In this document: piece after piece, positions 1 to 8,044 of the stretch
Layout of the letters: each line of letters begins with the position of its first letter
How positions within the stretch are numbered: the first letter of the stretch is position 1
Assembly (NCBI GenBank): GCA_033764775.1
Contig: JANRIQ010000017.1
Coordinates: 1 to 64,000 of the forward strand
Length of the DNA stretch: 64,000 bases
From: JAWXCE01 sp033764775
Lineage (GTDB): Bacteria > Pseudomonadota > Alphaproteobacteria > Rhizobiales > Rhodomicrobiaceae
Direction of reading: 5' to 3'
Made by a program: the position numbers and the translations under genes
Notes under the pieces: model-generated
Told to the model about the DNA's origin: nothing
Databases searched by the model: none
The model's input: only the letters and a program-made list of their open reading frames with translations

Positions 1-857
1 ATCCAACACGGCTGGAGACTGGACTCACCAGCGGGGCGGATGCGCTCGTCATCGACCTGGACAGCTCCATCGCGCCGCAAGCCAAAATGGAGGCGCGCGC
101 GGCGGCCGCGAGCTTCCTCGCGACGGTCCCGCGTCGGCGCAACGGCCCGAGGCTTTTCGTGCGCGTGAACAGCCTCGACAGCGGTTTCGCCTTCGAAGAT
201 TTGGCCGCTGTCATCCCCGAGCGGCCCGACGGGGTCGTGATGCCCCGCGCGCAGTCCGGCGCGGACGTGACGCGGCTCGCCAAGCAGATCGACGCGCTCG
301 AGCGCTATGCGGGCCTGAAAGACGGCGGCGCACGCATCCTGGCGATGACGACGGAGACGCCGGCCGCACTCCTCGACATGCGAGGGTTCATCGGGTCGAC
401 GCCGCGCCTGGTTGGTTTGGGGTGGGGCAAAAGCGCGTTGCGGGTCGCCATCGGCGCCGCCTCCAGCCGGGACAGCCACGGACACATCACAGGGCCGTTC
501 GAACTGGCGCGCAGTCTGTGCGTCATCGCGGCCCATGCGGCGGGCGTTCAGGCCATCGATTGCGTCAACGGCGACATGCGCAACCTTGGCGCTGTGGCGC
601 GGGAGTGCCTGGAGGCGGCGCGCGACGGCTTCACCGGCAAATTCGCCGCGCATCCCGCGCAAATCCCGATCATCAACGAAGCGTTCACGCCGACCGAGCC
701 GGAGGTGGCTCACGCGCGGGCCGTTATCGCCGCGTTCGAGGCGGAGGGGAGGCCGGGCGTGATCGTGTTTCAGGACCGCATGCTCTACCGGCAGGATTAC
801 GAGCACGCGGCGAATGTTCTCTCACGCGCGGCGGCGGCGAAGCCGTCCCGGCTTTAG
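1..857 (+). CDS. HpcH/HpaI aldolase / CitE-like CoA ester lyase (5' partial)
   Basis: The reading frame is already open at base 3, so the true start lies left of the window. The frame before the first ATG at 87 reads GADALVIDLDSSIAP, the N-terminal TIM-barrel strand of CitE/malyl-CoA lyase-like enzymes, so 87 is not the start. The C-terminal part reads GFTGKFAAHPAQIPIINEAF, the family motif that normally has GFDGK.xIHPxQI. Members cleave or form C-C bonds of CoA-bound hydroxy-dicarboxylates with a divalent metal; the substrate cannot be told from sequence. It converges with the flavin reductase gene and overlaps its end by 4 bases. Confidence 0.85.
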   Translation, partial: PTRLETGLTSGADALVIDLDSSIAPQAKMEARAAAASFLATVPRRRNGPRLFVRVNSLDSGFAFEDLAAVIPERPDGVVMPRAQSGADVTRLAKQIDALERYAGLKDGGARILAMTTETPAALLDMRGFIGSTPRLVGLGWGKSALRVAIGAASSRDSHGHITGPFELARSLCVIAAHAAGVQAIDCVNGDMRNLGAVARECLEAARDGFTGKFAAHPAQIPIINEAFTPTEPEVAHARAVIAAFEAEGRPGVIVFQDRMLYRQDYEHAANVLSRAAAAKPSRL

Positions 858-1447
858 CGCTGCATCTCGAATACGTCGTCGATCACGGCGTAGTCCGCGT
901 AGCCGAGGCGCGCGATAGGGCGCAGTTTGCGCACGTCCACGATCCCTTCCGAAATCGCTTCCTCGGCGATGTACACGCCGACGACGAGCCCCAGGATCAT
1001 GAAATATCCGCCCTTTTGCGCGCCCGCGCCGGGCAACTCGATGGTCTGGTGATATTTGCACTCGAGCGCGACGGGCGACGCTTTCACGCGCGGCGGTCTG
1101 ACGAAACGCGACGGCGCCGCCTCAAGCCCGACGAGCGCCATTTCGTCGACGCCCGGCGGCGCCGTAACCCCCGTCGCGTGCACCTCGCGCCTCAAGTCGT
1201 AGGTGGCGAGCGAACAGACGAATTCGCCCGTCTCCTCGGCGTTGCGCATGCTGTCCTTGCGGCCGCCGGAGCCGAACATGACATAATGCGGGTTTGTGCC
1301 CACCGCGTTGAAGAAGCTGTAAGGAGCCAGATTGACGGCGCCGTCGCGGCTCACCGTCGATATCCACCCGATGGGGCGCGGTGCGACAAGCGCCTTGAAC
1401 GGATCGTGCCGCAGGCCGTGGTCGTTGGCGATGGCGTCGTAATGCAA
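854..1447 (-). CDS. Flavin reductase-like (FMN-binding split barrel) protein
   Basis: A 197-aa protein of the flavin reductase/DIM6-NTAB class. The N-terminal part has PRPIGWIST followed by NLAPYSFFNAV, the FMN-binding segment of the family; CKYHQT and GLVVGVYIAEE occur in the second half, as in oxidoreductases that bind FMN and often FAD/NAD(P)H. Likely cytoplasmic. It is transcribed away from the nitroreductase end and starts only about 10 bases after that gene stops, so the two minus-strand genes probably form a flavoenzyme operon. Physiological substrate unknown. Confidence 0.8.
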   Translation of the reverse strand: MHYDAIANDHGLRHDPFKALVAPRPIGWISTVSRDGAVNLAPYSFFNAVGTNPHYVMFGSGGRKDSMRNAEETGEFVCSLATYDLRREVHATGVTAPPGVDEMALVGLEAAPSRFVRPPRVKASPVALECKYHQTIELPGAGAQKGGYFMILGLVVGVYIAEEAISEGIVDVRKLRPIARLGYADYAVIDDVFEMQR

Positions 1448-1457
1448 GAGGCGCTCC

Positions 1458-2099
1458 TTAGGTGAGGTCCGTCGGCGTCCAGCGGGTGACGATGGCGTTC
1501 ATATCCGGGCGTTCGCGCTCGGGCGGGCGCTCGCGGGCCGAGCCAAGATAAATGAAGCCCGCGACGCGCTCGCCATCCGCGAGACCGATGGCGCGCCCCG
1601 CCTCGGCGTCATAGGCGCACCATTCCGTGATCCAGTTGCCCGCATAGCCGAACGCCGCGGCGGCGTGGAGAAGGTTAAGGCATACGGCCCCGGCCGAAAG
1701 CGTCTGCTCCCATTCCGGCGCGGCGGGATGGGGTTTGGGGCTTGATATCACGGCGACGACCACGGGCGCGCGCAGGAAACGCCGACGCTCCGCCTCGATG
1801 CGCACCTCGCTCGCCTCCGGCTCACGGCGGGAGACAATGGCGGCGAGCGTCTCACCGAAGCGCGCCCTCGCCTCGCCCTCGAACACGATGAACCGCCATG
1901 GCGCGAGCTTCTTGTGATCGGGCGCGCGCGCGGCGATGGTCAGCATTTGGGCGAGGTCTTCGGCGGACGGTCCAGGCTCCATGAGCGCGTTGGCGGAAAC
2001 CGATCGGCGCGTCCGGAGATGGAGCAGCAGGTCCGCCCCGGCGCCTTTAGCACGGTCGTCAAGCGTCTCCCCCGCGTGCCGTTCGGGAAGCATGTGCAA
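1458..2099 (-). CDS. Nitroreductase family protein (YdjA-like)
   Basis: A 213-aa protein with the nitroreductase fold signature: LRTRRSVS near residue 28 (FMN phosphate-binding Arg/Ser), AARAPDHKKLAPWRFIV around residue 56, and GYAGNWITEW around residue 150, which resembles the YdjA/TdsD-like subgroup. These enzymes bind FMN and reduce nitro or quinone substrates with NAD(P)H. Two in-frame ATGs lie at the start (2099 and 2093); either is possible. It lies directly upstream of the flavin reductase gene on the same strand, and divergent from the von Willebrand pair. Confidence 0.85.
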   Translation of the reverse strand: MHMLPERHAGETLDDRAKGAGADLLLHLRTRRSVSANALMEPGPSAEDLAQMLTIAARAPDHKKLAPWRFIVFEGEARARFGETLAAIVSRREPEASEVRIEAERRRFLRAPVVVAVISSPKPHPAAPEWEQTLSAGAVCLNLLHAAAAFGYAGNWITEWCAYDAEAGRAIGLADGERVAGFIYLGSARERPPERERPDMNAIVTRWTPTDLT

Positions 2100-2194
2100 A
2101 CTCCCTCATTGAAGAGAACCACCGCGAGGCTTAAAGCAGGCGGCGCGCGACGGCAAGACGCGCGCCATGTAGGAACGCATATGGGAAGGATCGG

Positions 2195-4249
2195 ATGATG
2201 CGCCAGATGCGCCGTTTGGGCGCGCTCCTCGGTGTGGCCGCGTTGCTCGGCGCGCCCCAGCCGGCTGCGGCTTCGGAACCCGTCATGGTGATCGCCGCCA
2301 GCGCCGCCAAACACATGGGCGCCAGAATGAAGGGCGGGCGCAAGGCCGCGATCCAGCGCGACGCCTTGCGCGCGGCCCTCGACGCCGCCCCGGATCGCCT
2401 TCGCTTAGGCCTCCTCTCCTATGGCGAAACGCCCAAACGCAAATGCGACGATGTGAGCGACCTCACGCCCATCGCCGCGGCCGGCGGGGCCAAGGCTGCG
2501 ATGACGAATGCGGCGCGCAGGCTGAAGGGCGGCGGCCGGGCGGCTCACATCGCGGCGATCCTGCGCGCGGACGAACTGGCGTCGGCGGAGCCTGGCGCGG
2601 GGCCGCGATCGGTGGTGCTTATCGCCGGCGGCGCCGACGACTGCGCCGAGGACCCGTGCGCGGCGGCCAAAGCGTTCGCGGCCCGCCGCCCGGGCGTCGC
2701 CGTCCACGTGCTGACCCTAGCGCCGCCCCCGCCGGAGCGCGCCCGGCTTCGATGCATCGCCGACAACACGGGCGGACGATATGCGGAGGCGCTGGATGCG
2801 GCGGACGCGACGCGTGAACTGACGCGCTTCATCGCCGTCGACGCGCCGCCGGCCCCCGTCGTCGCCGCACCTTCGGCCGAAACGCCGGCCGCTCCGCCCG
2901 GCTCGCCCGCGCCCTCCGCCTCCGAGCCGCTATTTCCGCCCCCGCCCCTGCCCGAGCGCGGCGCCGCCGCACGGGTCGCCGCCGCCCCTGCGCCAAACGT
3001 GTCATTCTCCGCAACGCTCGCCGAAGGCGCTCCGCCGTTGCGTCAGGGGGTGGCGTGGCGGGCCTATGCGCTGAAACCCGGCGCAAAACCGGGCGGCTAC
3101 GCCGGGGATAAACCCGTGTGGAGCGGCGCCGGCCCTGAGCCGAAGGCCGCGCTCGCGCCGGGGCGCTACCACATCGAGGCCACCTACGGCTTCGCGTCCG
3201 CCGGTAGAGACGTGACGGTCGAGGCGGGCGCGCCGCTGGAGGCCGCCGTCACGCTCAACGCTGGCTCCATCGCCGCCCGCGCCGTGGCCAAAACCGGCGG
3301 CGAACCGCTCGATCAGATGTTCTACATCCTCTACGCCGCTGGCTTGGGCGGGCGTGAGATCGGACGCTCCAGCCGCGCCGACGCGGTGTTCCATGTGCCC
3401 GCCGGAAGCTATCGCCTCGTCGGCCAACATGGGCAGGCGGAGGCGGAGACGCTTGTCGCCGTCGCGGCTGGCGAGACCGCACGGGCGGAGTTGGCCATGA
3501 ACGCGGGCGTCCTGAAGCTGGAGGCGCGCGCCAAGTCGGACGGCCCAACCATGGCGGAGGTTTTCTACTACGTGTTCGGGCCTGACGACGACGGCAAGGA
3601 GATCGCCCGCTCGGCCGCTCCCCAGCCGGAGTTCAGGCTTGCGGGCGGCAGATACCGGGTCGTCGCCCAGTACGATCTGGCGCGAGCGGAGAAAACCGTG
3701 ACCGTGCAGCCGGGCCGGGAGACATCAGCGCTTCTCATCCTCGACGGGGCCGGACTGCGGCTATCCGCCAAACTCGCGGGGCGGGACGAGCCGCTCGCAC
3801 GCGACGTGCAGTTCACGCTGTACAAGCTCGACAACGGCGCGGTCGAGGCGACCGAGGAGATCGGCCGCTACGCCAGCCTCGGCAAGGAGATTTACCTGCG
3901 CAGCGGGCGCTACCGGGTGGAAAGCAAATACGGCTATCAGAACGCGGTTGAGGCGGCGGAGATCACAATTGCGCCGGGCGAAACACGCCAGCTTACGCTC
4001 TTGCACCGCGCTGGCGAGGTGAAGCTGGCGCTGGTCAACAGGCGCGGCGGCCCGCCGCTCGCCCGTGCGCGCTGGACGGTGACGGACGCGGCGGGCGCGG
4101 TCGTGCTCTCCACCACCCAATCGCTGCCGCAATTGACGCTAAAGTCCGGGGCGTACACGGCCGCGGCGCAATACGGCGGCAAAACGGTCTCGGCCAGTTT
4201 CGAGGTGGCCGACAATGACGCGAAAACGGTCGAAGTGGAGCTGAAATAG
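2195..4249 (+). CDS. Secreted von Willebrand A-like protein with degenerate MIDAS and Ig-like repeats
   Basis: A 684-aa protein. A GGGAAGGA ribosome site precedes overlapping ATGs at 2195 and 2198. Residues 1-26 form a signal peptide. Residues about 29-215 align by eye with the VWA domain of the next gene, but the metal-site DxSxS is replaced by AASAAKHM, so metal-dependent adhesion is probably lost. A Pro/Ala-rich linker (about 220-265) is followed by five repeats of about 80-90 residues, each ending in a PGxYxVxAxYG-type beta motif and a turn such as VTVEAG, like carboxypeptidase-regulatory or Ig-like modules. The downstream ATG follows the stop directly, so the pair is one operon. Periplasmic or extracellular; function unknown. 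Confidence 0.75.
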   Translation: MMRQMRRLGALLGVAALLGAPQPAAASEPVMVIAASAAKHMGARMKGGRKAAIQRDALRAALDAAPDRLRLGLLSYGETPKRKCDDVSDLTPIAAAGGAKAAMTNAARRLKGGGRAAHIAAILRADELASAEPGAGPRSVVLIAGGADDCAEDPCAAAKAFAARRPGVAVHVLTLAPPPPERARLRCIADNTGGRYAEALDAADATRELTRFIAVDAPPAPVVAAPSAETPAAPPGSPAPSASEPLFPPPPLPERGAAARVAAAPAPNVSFSATLAEGAPPLRQGVAWRAYALKPGAKPGGYAGDKPVWSGAGPEPKAALAPGRYHIEATYGFASAGRDVTVEAGAPLEAAVTLNAGSIAARAVAKTGGEPLDQMFYILYAAGLGGREIGRSSRADAVFHVPAGSYRLVGQHGQAEAETLVAVAAGETARAELAMNAGVLKLEARAKSDGPTMAEVFYYVFGPDDDGKEIARSAAPQPEFRLAGGRYRVVAQYDLARAEKTVTVQPGRETSALLILDGAGLRLSAKLAGRDEPLARDVQFTLYKLDNGAVEATEEIGRYASLGKEIYLRSGRYRVESKYGYQNAVEAAEITIAPGETRQLTLLHRAGEVKLALVNRRGGPPLARARWTVTDAAGAVVLSTTQSLPQLTLKSGAYTAAAQYGGKTVSASFEVADNDAKTVEVELK

Positions 4250-5767
4250 ATGCCCGAAAAACAGCGCAGTCGGCTTCGCTTCGCCGCTCTCGCGGCCGCT
4301 GTCGTCGCGGCGAACGCGGGCGCTGCCGCGGCGCAAACGGTCTTCATCATTGATTCCTCCCACAGCATGTGGGGCCAGCTCGGCGGCGTGAACAAGATCG
4401 TCTCGGCCCGCGAGGCCGTGAAGCGCTCCCTGCGCGCAGCGGAAGGGGGCGCCTCGTCCGCTATCATCGCGTTCGGTGCGACGAAGCCGGCGGGCTGCGA
4501 CGACGTGCAAGTTTTGAAGCAACCGGGGCCGGCCGACGCGTCGGACGCCGGGATCATCGACGGCCTGAAGCCCAAAGGCTCTGCCCCCATCGCCGCGGCC
4601 CTGGAGCGCGCGCAAAGCCTGCTCAGCCCGTCGCAGCCAGGGTCCGTCATCCTGCTCGCCGACGGTCCCGACAACTGCAAGGGCGATCCATGCGCCGTCG
4701 CCGCCGCGCTCGCCGCCAAATTCCCCAACGTGGCGGCGAACGTGCTCGCATTCGACGCGCGCGCCAAGGAGACCATGGCGGGCCTCGCATGCGTGGCGCA
4801 GGCGACGGGCGGGCAATTCATCGCCGCCGCCAACGAGGCGGAACTCGACGCCGGGCTGGAGAAGATTATGGCGGCCGCGCCCAAAGCCGGGTTCAACGCG
4901 AGCCGTCCCGCGCCGTTCTCGCAGGTCGCCGCGCCAGGGGCCGCCGGGTTGAGCGCTGTTGACGGCGCGACGCCCTCGGCTCCCCCTCCCCGCACCGGCG
5001 CGCCCGGCCGCATCGCCCTCGCCGCGTATCTGGCCCAAGGCAGCCCGCCCATCAATGTGGGCGTGAAATGGCGGGTGTACGACGCGCAGCCGACCGAGGA
5101 CGGCGCCTACAAGCTTCTCCAGAGCCTGACGGACGCGCAGCCCGCCTTCGACATCGCGCCCGGCGAATATCTGGTCACCGCCGCTTACGGGCGAGCCAAT
5201 TTGACCAAGAAAATCGCCGTCTGGCCGGGCCAGCCCGTCGCCGACGCTTTCGTGCTGAACGCGGGGGGGCTGCGGCTCGCCGCGTTGCTACCGAACGGCC
5301 AACCCATACCGGACAACCAGGTGCGGTTCGAGATTCTCTCCGGCGCCACCGACCAGTTCGGCAACCGCGAACGCGTCATCGAAGGGGTGCGCACGGGCGT
5401 GATCATCCGGCTGAACAGCGGCTATTATCACGTGGTCAGCGTTTACGGCGACGCGAACGCGCGCATCGAGTCCGATGTGGCGGTGGAGCCTGGAAAGCTG
5501 ACCGAGGCAGTCGTGAAGCACGATGCGGCCAAAATCGGGTTTCGGCTGGTGCGCCGCGCGGGCGGCGAGGCGCTCGCGGACACCAAATGGACGATACAAA
5601 CCGCCGCCGGCGTGCTGGTGAAGGAGACGGCTGGCGCATTTCCGGCGCACATTCTCGCGCCGGGCGAGTACCGGGTGACGGCCACGCATCAGGAGCAGGA
5701 TTTCACGATGGACTTCTCTGTCGCGCCGGGCTCGCCCCAGCAGATCGAGGTTGTCGCGCCGGAATGA
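4250..5767 (+). CDS. Secreted von Willebrand factor A domain protein
   Basis: A 505-aa protein starting on the base after the upstream stop. Residues 1-28 are a signal peptide ending ANAGAAAAQ. The VWA domain (about 30-215) keeps the MIDAS motif IDSSHSMWGQ (DxSxS), SAPIAAALERA (the Thr-equivalent region) and VILLADGPDNC. After a Pro-rich linker come three beta repeats of the type also found in the upstream protein, each with an APGEYxVxAxYG core. The two are therefore ancient tandem paralogues. Such proteins resemble periplasmic Ca-activated channel-like or adhesion proteins; the ligand is unknown. Confidence 0.8.
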   Translation: MPEKQRSRLRFAALAAAVVAANAGAAAAQTVFIIDSSHSMWGQLGGVNKIVSAREAVKRSLRAAEGGASSAIIAFGATKPAGCDDVQVLKQPGPADASDAGIIDGLKPKGSAPIAAALERAQSLLSPSQPGSVILLADGPDNCKGDPCAVAAALAAKFPNVAANVLAFDARAKETMAGLACVAQATGGQFIAAANEAELDAGLEKIMAAAPKAGFNASRPAPFSQVAAPGAAGLSAVDGATPSAPPPRTGAPGRIALAAYLAQGSPPINVGVKWRVYDAQPTEDGAYKLLQSLTDAQPAFDIAPGEYLVTAAYGRANLTKKIAVWPGQPVADAFVLNAGGLRLAALLPNGQPIPDNQVRFEILSGATDQFGNRERVIEGVRTGVIIRLNSGYYHVVSVYGDANARIESDVAVEPGKLTEAVVKHDAAKIGFRLVRRAGGEALADTKWTIQTAAGVLVKETAGAFPAHILAPGEYRVTATHQEQDFTMDFSVAPGSPQQIEVVAPE

Positions 5768-5964
5768 CGCTCGCGTCGGATCCATAGCGCCACTCTTATT
5801 TTTTTCTTAAAAAACTTGACGCTCTTGAGAAGAGGCTCATTGCCTCTAAATGCCGCTTAACGCGCCGTGAGTATTGCTTAACTCACTCAGAGTTAATTTT
5901 ATCTATATGCAGTACAACGTCGCGTTATCTAGGGATCAAACGTCAACATCATCGGGGATGCACT
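5768..5964. other. AT-rich intergenic region
   Basis: This spacer is much richer in A/T than its surroundings. It has a T-run at about 5798-5805 shortly after the VWA stop, a small hairpin GAGGC-TCATT-GCCTC at about 5832-5846, and a TTGACG at 5816-5821 that could be a -35 box but has no convincing -10 at 17 bases. It probably holds termination for the VWA operon and the promoter of the small secreted gene. Confidence 0.35.
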
Positions 5965-6243
5965 ATGATTCGCACGCTTTTGAGCGCCACGGCCCTTTTT
6001 ACTCTGGCTACTGCTTCCGCTTATGCTCTGACCATAACCAACAGAGACTCCGCTGAGGCTCTTGTCACCGTAGACAAAGGCGCGGTTGAGGTGGTTCACA
6101 AAATCGCCCCCGGCGCGACCGTGACCGAGCCCTGCCCCGATGTGTGCGGCGTTCGGGTGGCTGAGGGCACCGGCAGCGATCACCTGGCCAGGGACGACGC
6201 CAAGCTTGTTGTGAAGGACAAGCGCGTCACGCCGCAGCAGTAA
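5965..6243 (+). CDS. Small secreted protein of unknown function
   Basis: A 92-aa protein. Residues 1-21 (MIRTLLSATALFTLATASAYA) are a clear signal peptide; the mature part is about 70 residues with one cysteine pair (PCPDVCGV) that could form a disulfide in the periplasm. No family recognised. The start is supported by signal-peptide position. A hairpin follows the stop. Confidence 0.7.
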   Translation: MIRTLLSATALFTLATASAYALTITNRDSAEALVTVDKGAVEVVHKIAPGATVTEPCPDVCGVRVAEGTGSDHLARDDAKLVVKDKRVTPQQ

Positions 6244-6253
6244 GTCTCCGTGG

Positions 6254-6280
6254 CGGCGGCTCGGCCTCGGGCCGCCGTTT
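6254..6280 (+). terminator. Probable Rho-independent terminator
   Basis: A 7-bp stem CGGCGGC / GCCGCCG with a 10-base loop is followed by only three T residues, 11 bases after the stop of the small secreted gene. The weak T tract makes it moderate. Confidence 0.45.
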
Positions 6281-6322
6281 CACGCCGCGAGCGCGATCTG
6301 CTCGAAACCGCGTCCACGCGCT

Positions 6323-6359
6323 TTGACAACCTGACCAGACTGCTTTAAATTATGGTCAG
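6323..6359 (+). promoter_or_regulatory. Promoter and operator of the phd/vapC pair
   Basis: TTGACA (6323-6328), a spacer of exactly 17 bases and TAAATT (6346-6351) make a near-consensus sigma-70 promoter. A perfect 7-bp inverted repeat, CTGACCA (6331-6337) and TGGTCAG (6353-6359), brackets the -10 box. In Phd/YefM-type systems the antitoxin or its toxin complex binds such palindromes to repress its own operon; the sequence fits that but binding is inferred. Confidence 0.7.
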
Positions 6360-6373
6360 AACAGGAGGCGGCG

Positions 6374-6619
6374 ATGGCCACGTGGCAAGTGCAGGACGCG
6401 AAAACACACCTCAGCGAAGTGATCGAGCGCGCGGGCAGCGAAGGGCCGCAGACCATCACGCGCCACGGGACCGAGCGCGCCGTCGTGCTCTCCATCGAGG
6501 ATTACCGGCGGCTGACCGCGCGGCATCAGGGCTTCAAGGCGCATCTGCTCGGCGGGCCGAAGGTGGACGTCTTCGACATCGAGCGCGACAAGGACACGGG
6601 CCGCGACGAGGAATTCTAG
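6374..6619 (+). CDS. Phd/YefM-type antitoxin
   Basis: An 81-aa protein preceded by a strong AGGAGG site (6363-6368). The N-terminal WQVQDAKTHLSEVIERA and the following TITRHGTERAVVLSIEDYRRL are the Phd/YefM DNA-binding fold. The C-terminal tail (about residues 55-81) is charged and would bind and neutralise the PIN toxin. The toxin gene begins with GTG immediately after the stop, so the two are translationally coupled. Autorepression through the upstream palindrome is likely. Confidence 0.9.
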   Translation: MATWQVQDAKTHLSEVIERAGSEGPQTITRHGTERAVVLSIEDYRRLTARHQGFKAHLLGGPKVDVFDIERDKDTGRDEEF

Positions 6620-7033
6620 GTGACGGGCTACCTACTCGACACCTGCGTGCTGTCCGAGACGCGCAAACGGCGCAGCGATGCGGGCGTGATGGCTTTTCTG
6701 GAGGCCGCCGATCCCGCGCAGCTGTTCATCAGCGTGCTGACCGTCGGCGAGATCCACAAAGGCGTCGCAAAGAAGCGGCTGACCGACGAAGTCGCGGCCG
6801 ATGATATCGCCGCCTGGGCCGCCGTGATCGAGCGCGAGTTCGCCGATCACATCATCGGCGTGGATGTGGGCGTCGGGCGGCTGTGGGGCGAGTTGAGCGG
6901 ACAGCGTTCGTCGCCGGTGGTCGACACACTGATCGCGGCGACGGCGATGGAGCGCAGTCTGACTGTGGTGACCCGCAACGTGCGTGACTTCGAGAAGACC
7001 GGCTGCGCGCTCCTCAACCCATGGCGCGGTTGA
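6620..7033 (+). CDS. vapC: VapC-type PIN-domain toxin
   Basis: A 137-aa PIN-domain protein starting with GTG directly after the antitoxin stop. Visible acidic metal ligands: YLLDTCVLSE (first Asp), VGEIHKG (Glu), SPVVDTLIAATA (Asp) and VTRNVRDFE (last Asp). This set is typical of FitB/VapC ribonucleases that cut tRNA or rRNA. Together with the Phd-type antitoxin it forms a complete type II toxin-antitoxin operon. Confidence 0.9.
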   Translation: MTGYLLDTCVLSETRKRRSDAGVMAFLEAADPAQLFISVLTVGEIHKGVAKKRLTDEVAADDIAAWAAVIEREFADHIIGVDVGVGRLWGELSGQRSSPVVDTLIAATAMERSLTVVTRNVRDFEKTGCALLNPWRG

Positions 7034-7074
7034 CGGTTCGCTGCGCTCCGGAAGCCGTGTGGCGCGCCCAGAGG

Positions 7075-7908
7075 CTATTCGCCCGCCTTTTTCGTCAGAG
7101 CCGCGGGTGCGCCTGACTTAACCGCTGGCGCGGCGGCGCTCCTCACGACGACCGACTTGCGCTTGGCTGTCTTTGGCGGCTCGCTGTCGCCCAAAAAGCT
7201 GAAGATGGACGAAATCGGCGCATTCGCGCTGACGCCGCCGCCATAGGACGGCAGCACCTTCACCTTCGTGCCGACCTTCGCGATGGAGGCGAGATGCACC
7301 ACATGCTCGTTGGTCAGGCGAAAGCAGCCGGAGGAGTTGTTGCGCCCGACGGTGCGGTCGTTGTTGGTGCCGTGGATGCGGTAGATCGTGGCGCCGAGAT
7401 AAAGCGCCCGCGCGCCTTGCGGGTTTTTCAATCCACCCGAGACCGTGATGGGCAAGTTCGGCAGGCGCTGGCGCATCTCCGGCGGCGGCGTCCATGAGGG
7501 CCACGCGGCGATGCGGGTGATGCGCTCCGTGCCCGACCAGGTGAAGCCGTCGCGGCCGACCGAGATGGGATACTCATAGGCCTTTTTGCCGGGCAGGATG
7601 AACCAGAGCCTGCGCCGTTCAGTGTCGATGATGATGGAGCCGGGCTCCTCCGCGCGGTCGAAATACACGATCGGCGGCTCGGCGGGCTTGATGTCCGGGC
7701 GTTCACCGCCGTCCATATACGCCGGGTATTTAACGGGGGGGCGCGCCTTGCGCCGTTCCTCGCGCGCGGCCTCTTCCTGCTCGGCTTTCCGGCGGATGTC
7801 GCTTTCAAAGGCGGGGCGGGCGTCGCCCCAAAGCCCCTGAGCGGCGCCCGGTTCCGTCATCAGCATGAGGCCGGCGAGCGCCGGCAGGATTGCAATCCAG
7901 TATCGCAT
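7075..7908 (-). CDS. L,D-transpeptidase (YkuD / ErfK-YbiS family)
   Basis: The start is placed at 7908 because the protein then opens with a good signal peptide (MRYWIAILPALAGLMLM, cleaved after GAAQG); an upstream in-frame ATG at 7968 would hide it. The mature 277-aa protein has a charged linker and a YkuD domain with IHGTNNDRTVGRNNSSGCFRL, containing the catalytic HGT and SSGCFRL cysteine. Such periplasmic enzymes make 3-3 peptidoglycan crosslinks or attach proteins to the wall. The C-terminal 60 residues are a basic, low-complexity tail. The gene is divergent from uvrA. Confidence 0.9.
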   Translation of the reverse strand: MRYWIAILPALAGLMLMTEPGAAQGLWGDARPAFESDIRRKAEQEEAAREERRKARPPVKYPAYMDGGERPDIKPAEPPIVYFDRAEEPGSIIIDTERRRLWFILPGKKAYEYPISVGRDGFTWSGTERITRIAAWPSWTPPPEMRQRLPNLPITVSGGLKNPQGARALYLGATIYRIHGTNNDRTVGRNNSSGCFRLTNEHVVHLASIAKVGTKVKVLPSYGGGVSANAPISSIFSFLGDSEPPKTAKRKSVVVRSAAAPAVKSGAPAALTKKAGE

Positions 7909-8044
7909 ACCTGCCCCTATCTGAACTGCGGCGTGACTGTGGTTCGACAAGAGCTTCTTTGTCGCCAATAAGCGCAGCAGCTGTCAACAACCACACCGCC
8001 CGCATCGGCAAGGGAAAACCTTCCCGGTCACGCTTGCGAGGCGG

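Noticed and set aside
3937..5055. A 372-codon minus-strand frame under the von Willebrand genes
   Set aside because: Antisense to two signal-peptide-bearing paralogues with a shared VWA domain; its Ala/Ser/Pro-rich composition is a mirror of their codon use.
5816..5850. Sigma-70 promoter before the small secreted gene
   Set aside because: TTGACG is present, but the best -10-like sequence (TCTAAA) is 23 bases away, too far for a standard promoter.
7935..7960. Possible SOS box upstream of uvrA
   Set aside because: The best candidate, GTTC-gacaaga-GCTT, does not match the alphaproteobacterial GTTC-N7-GTTC pattern in its second half.
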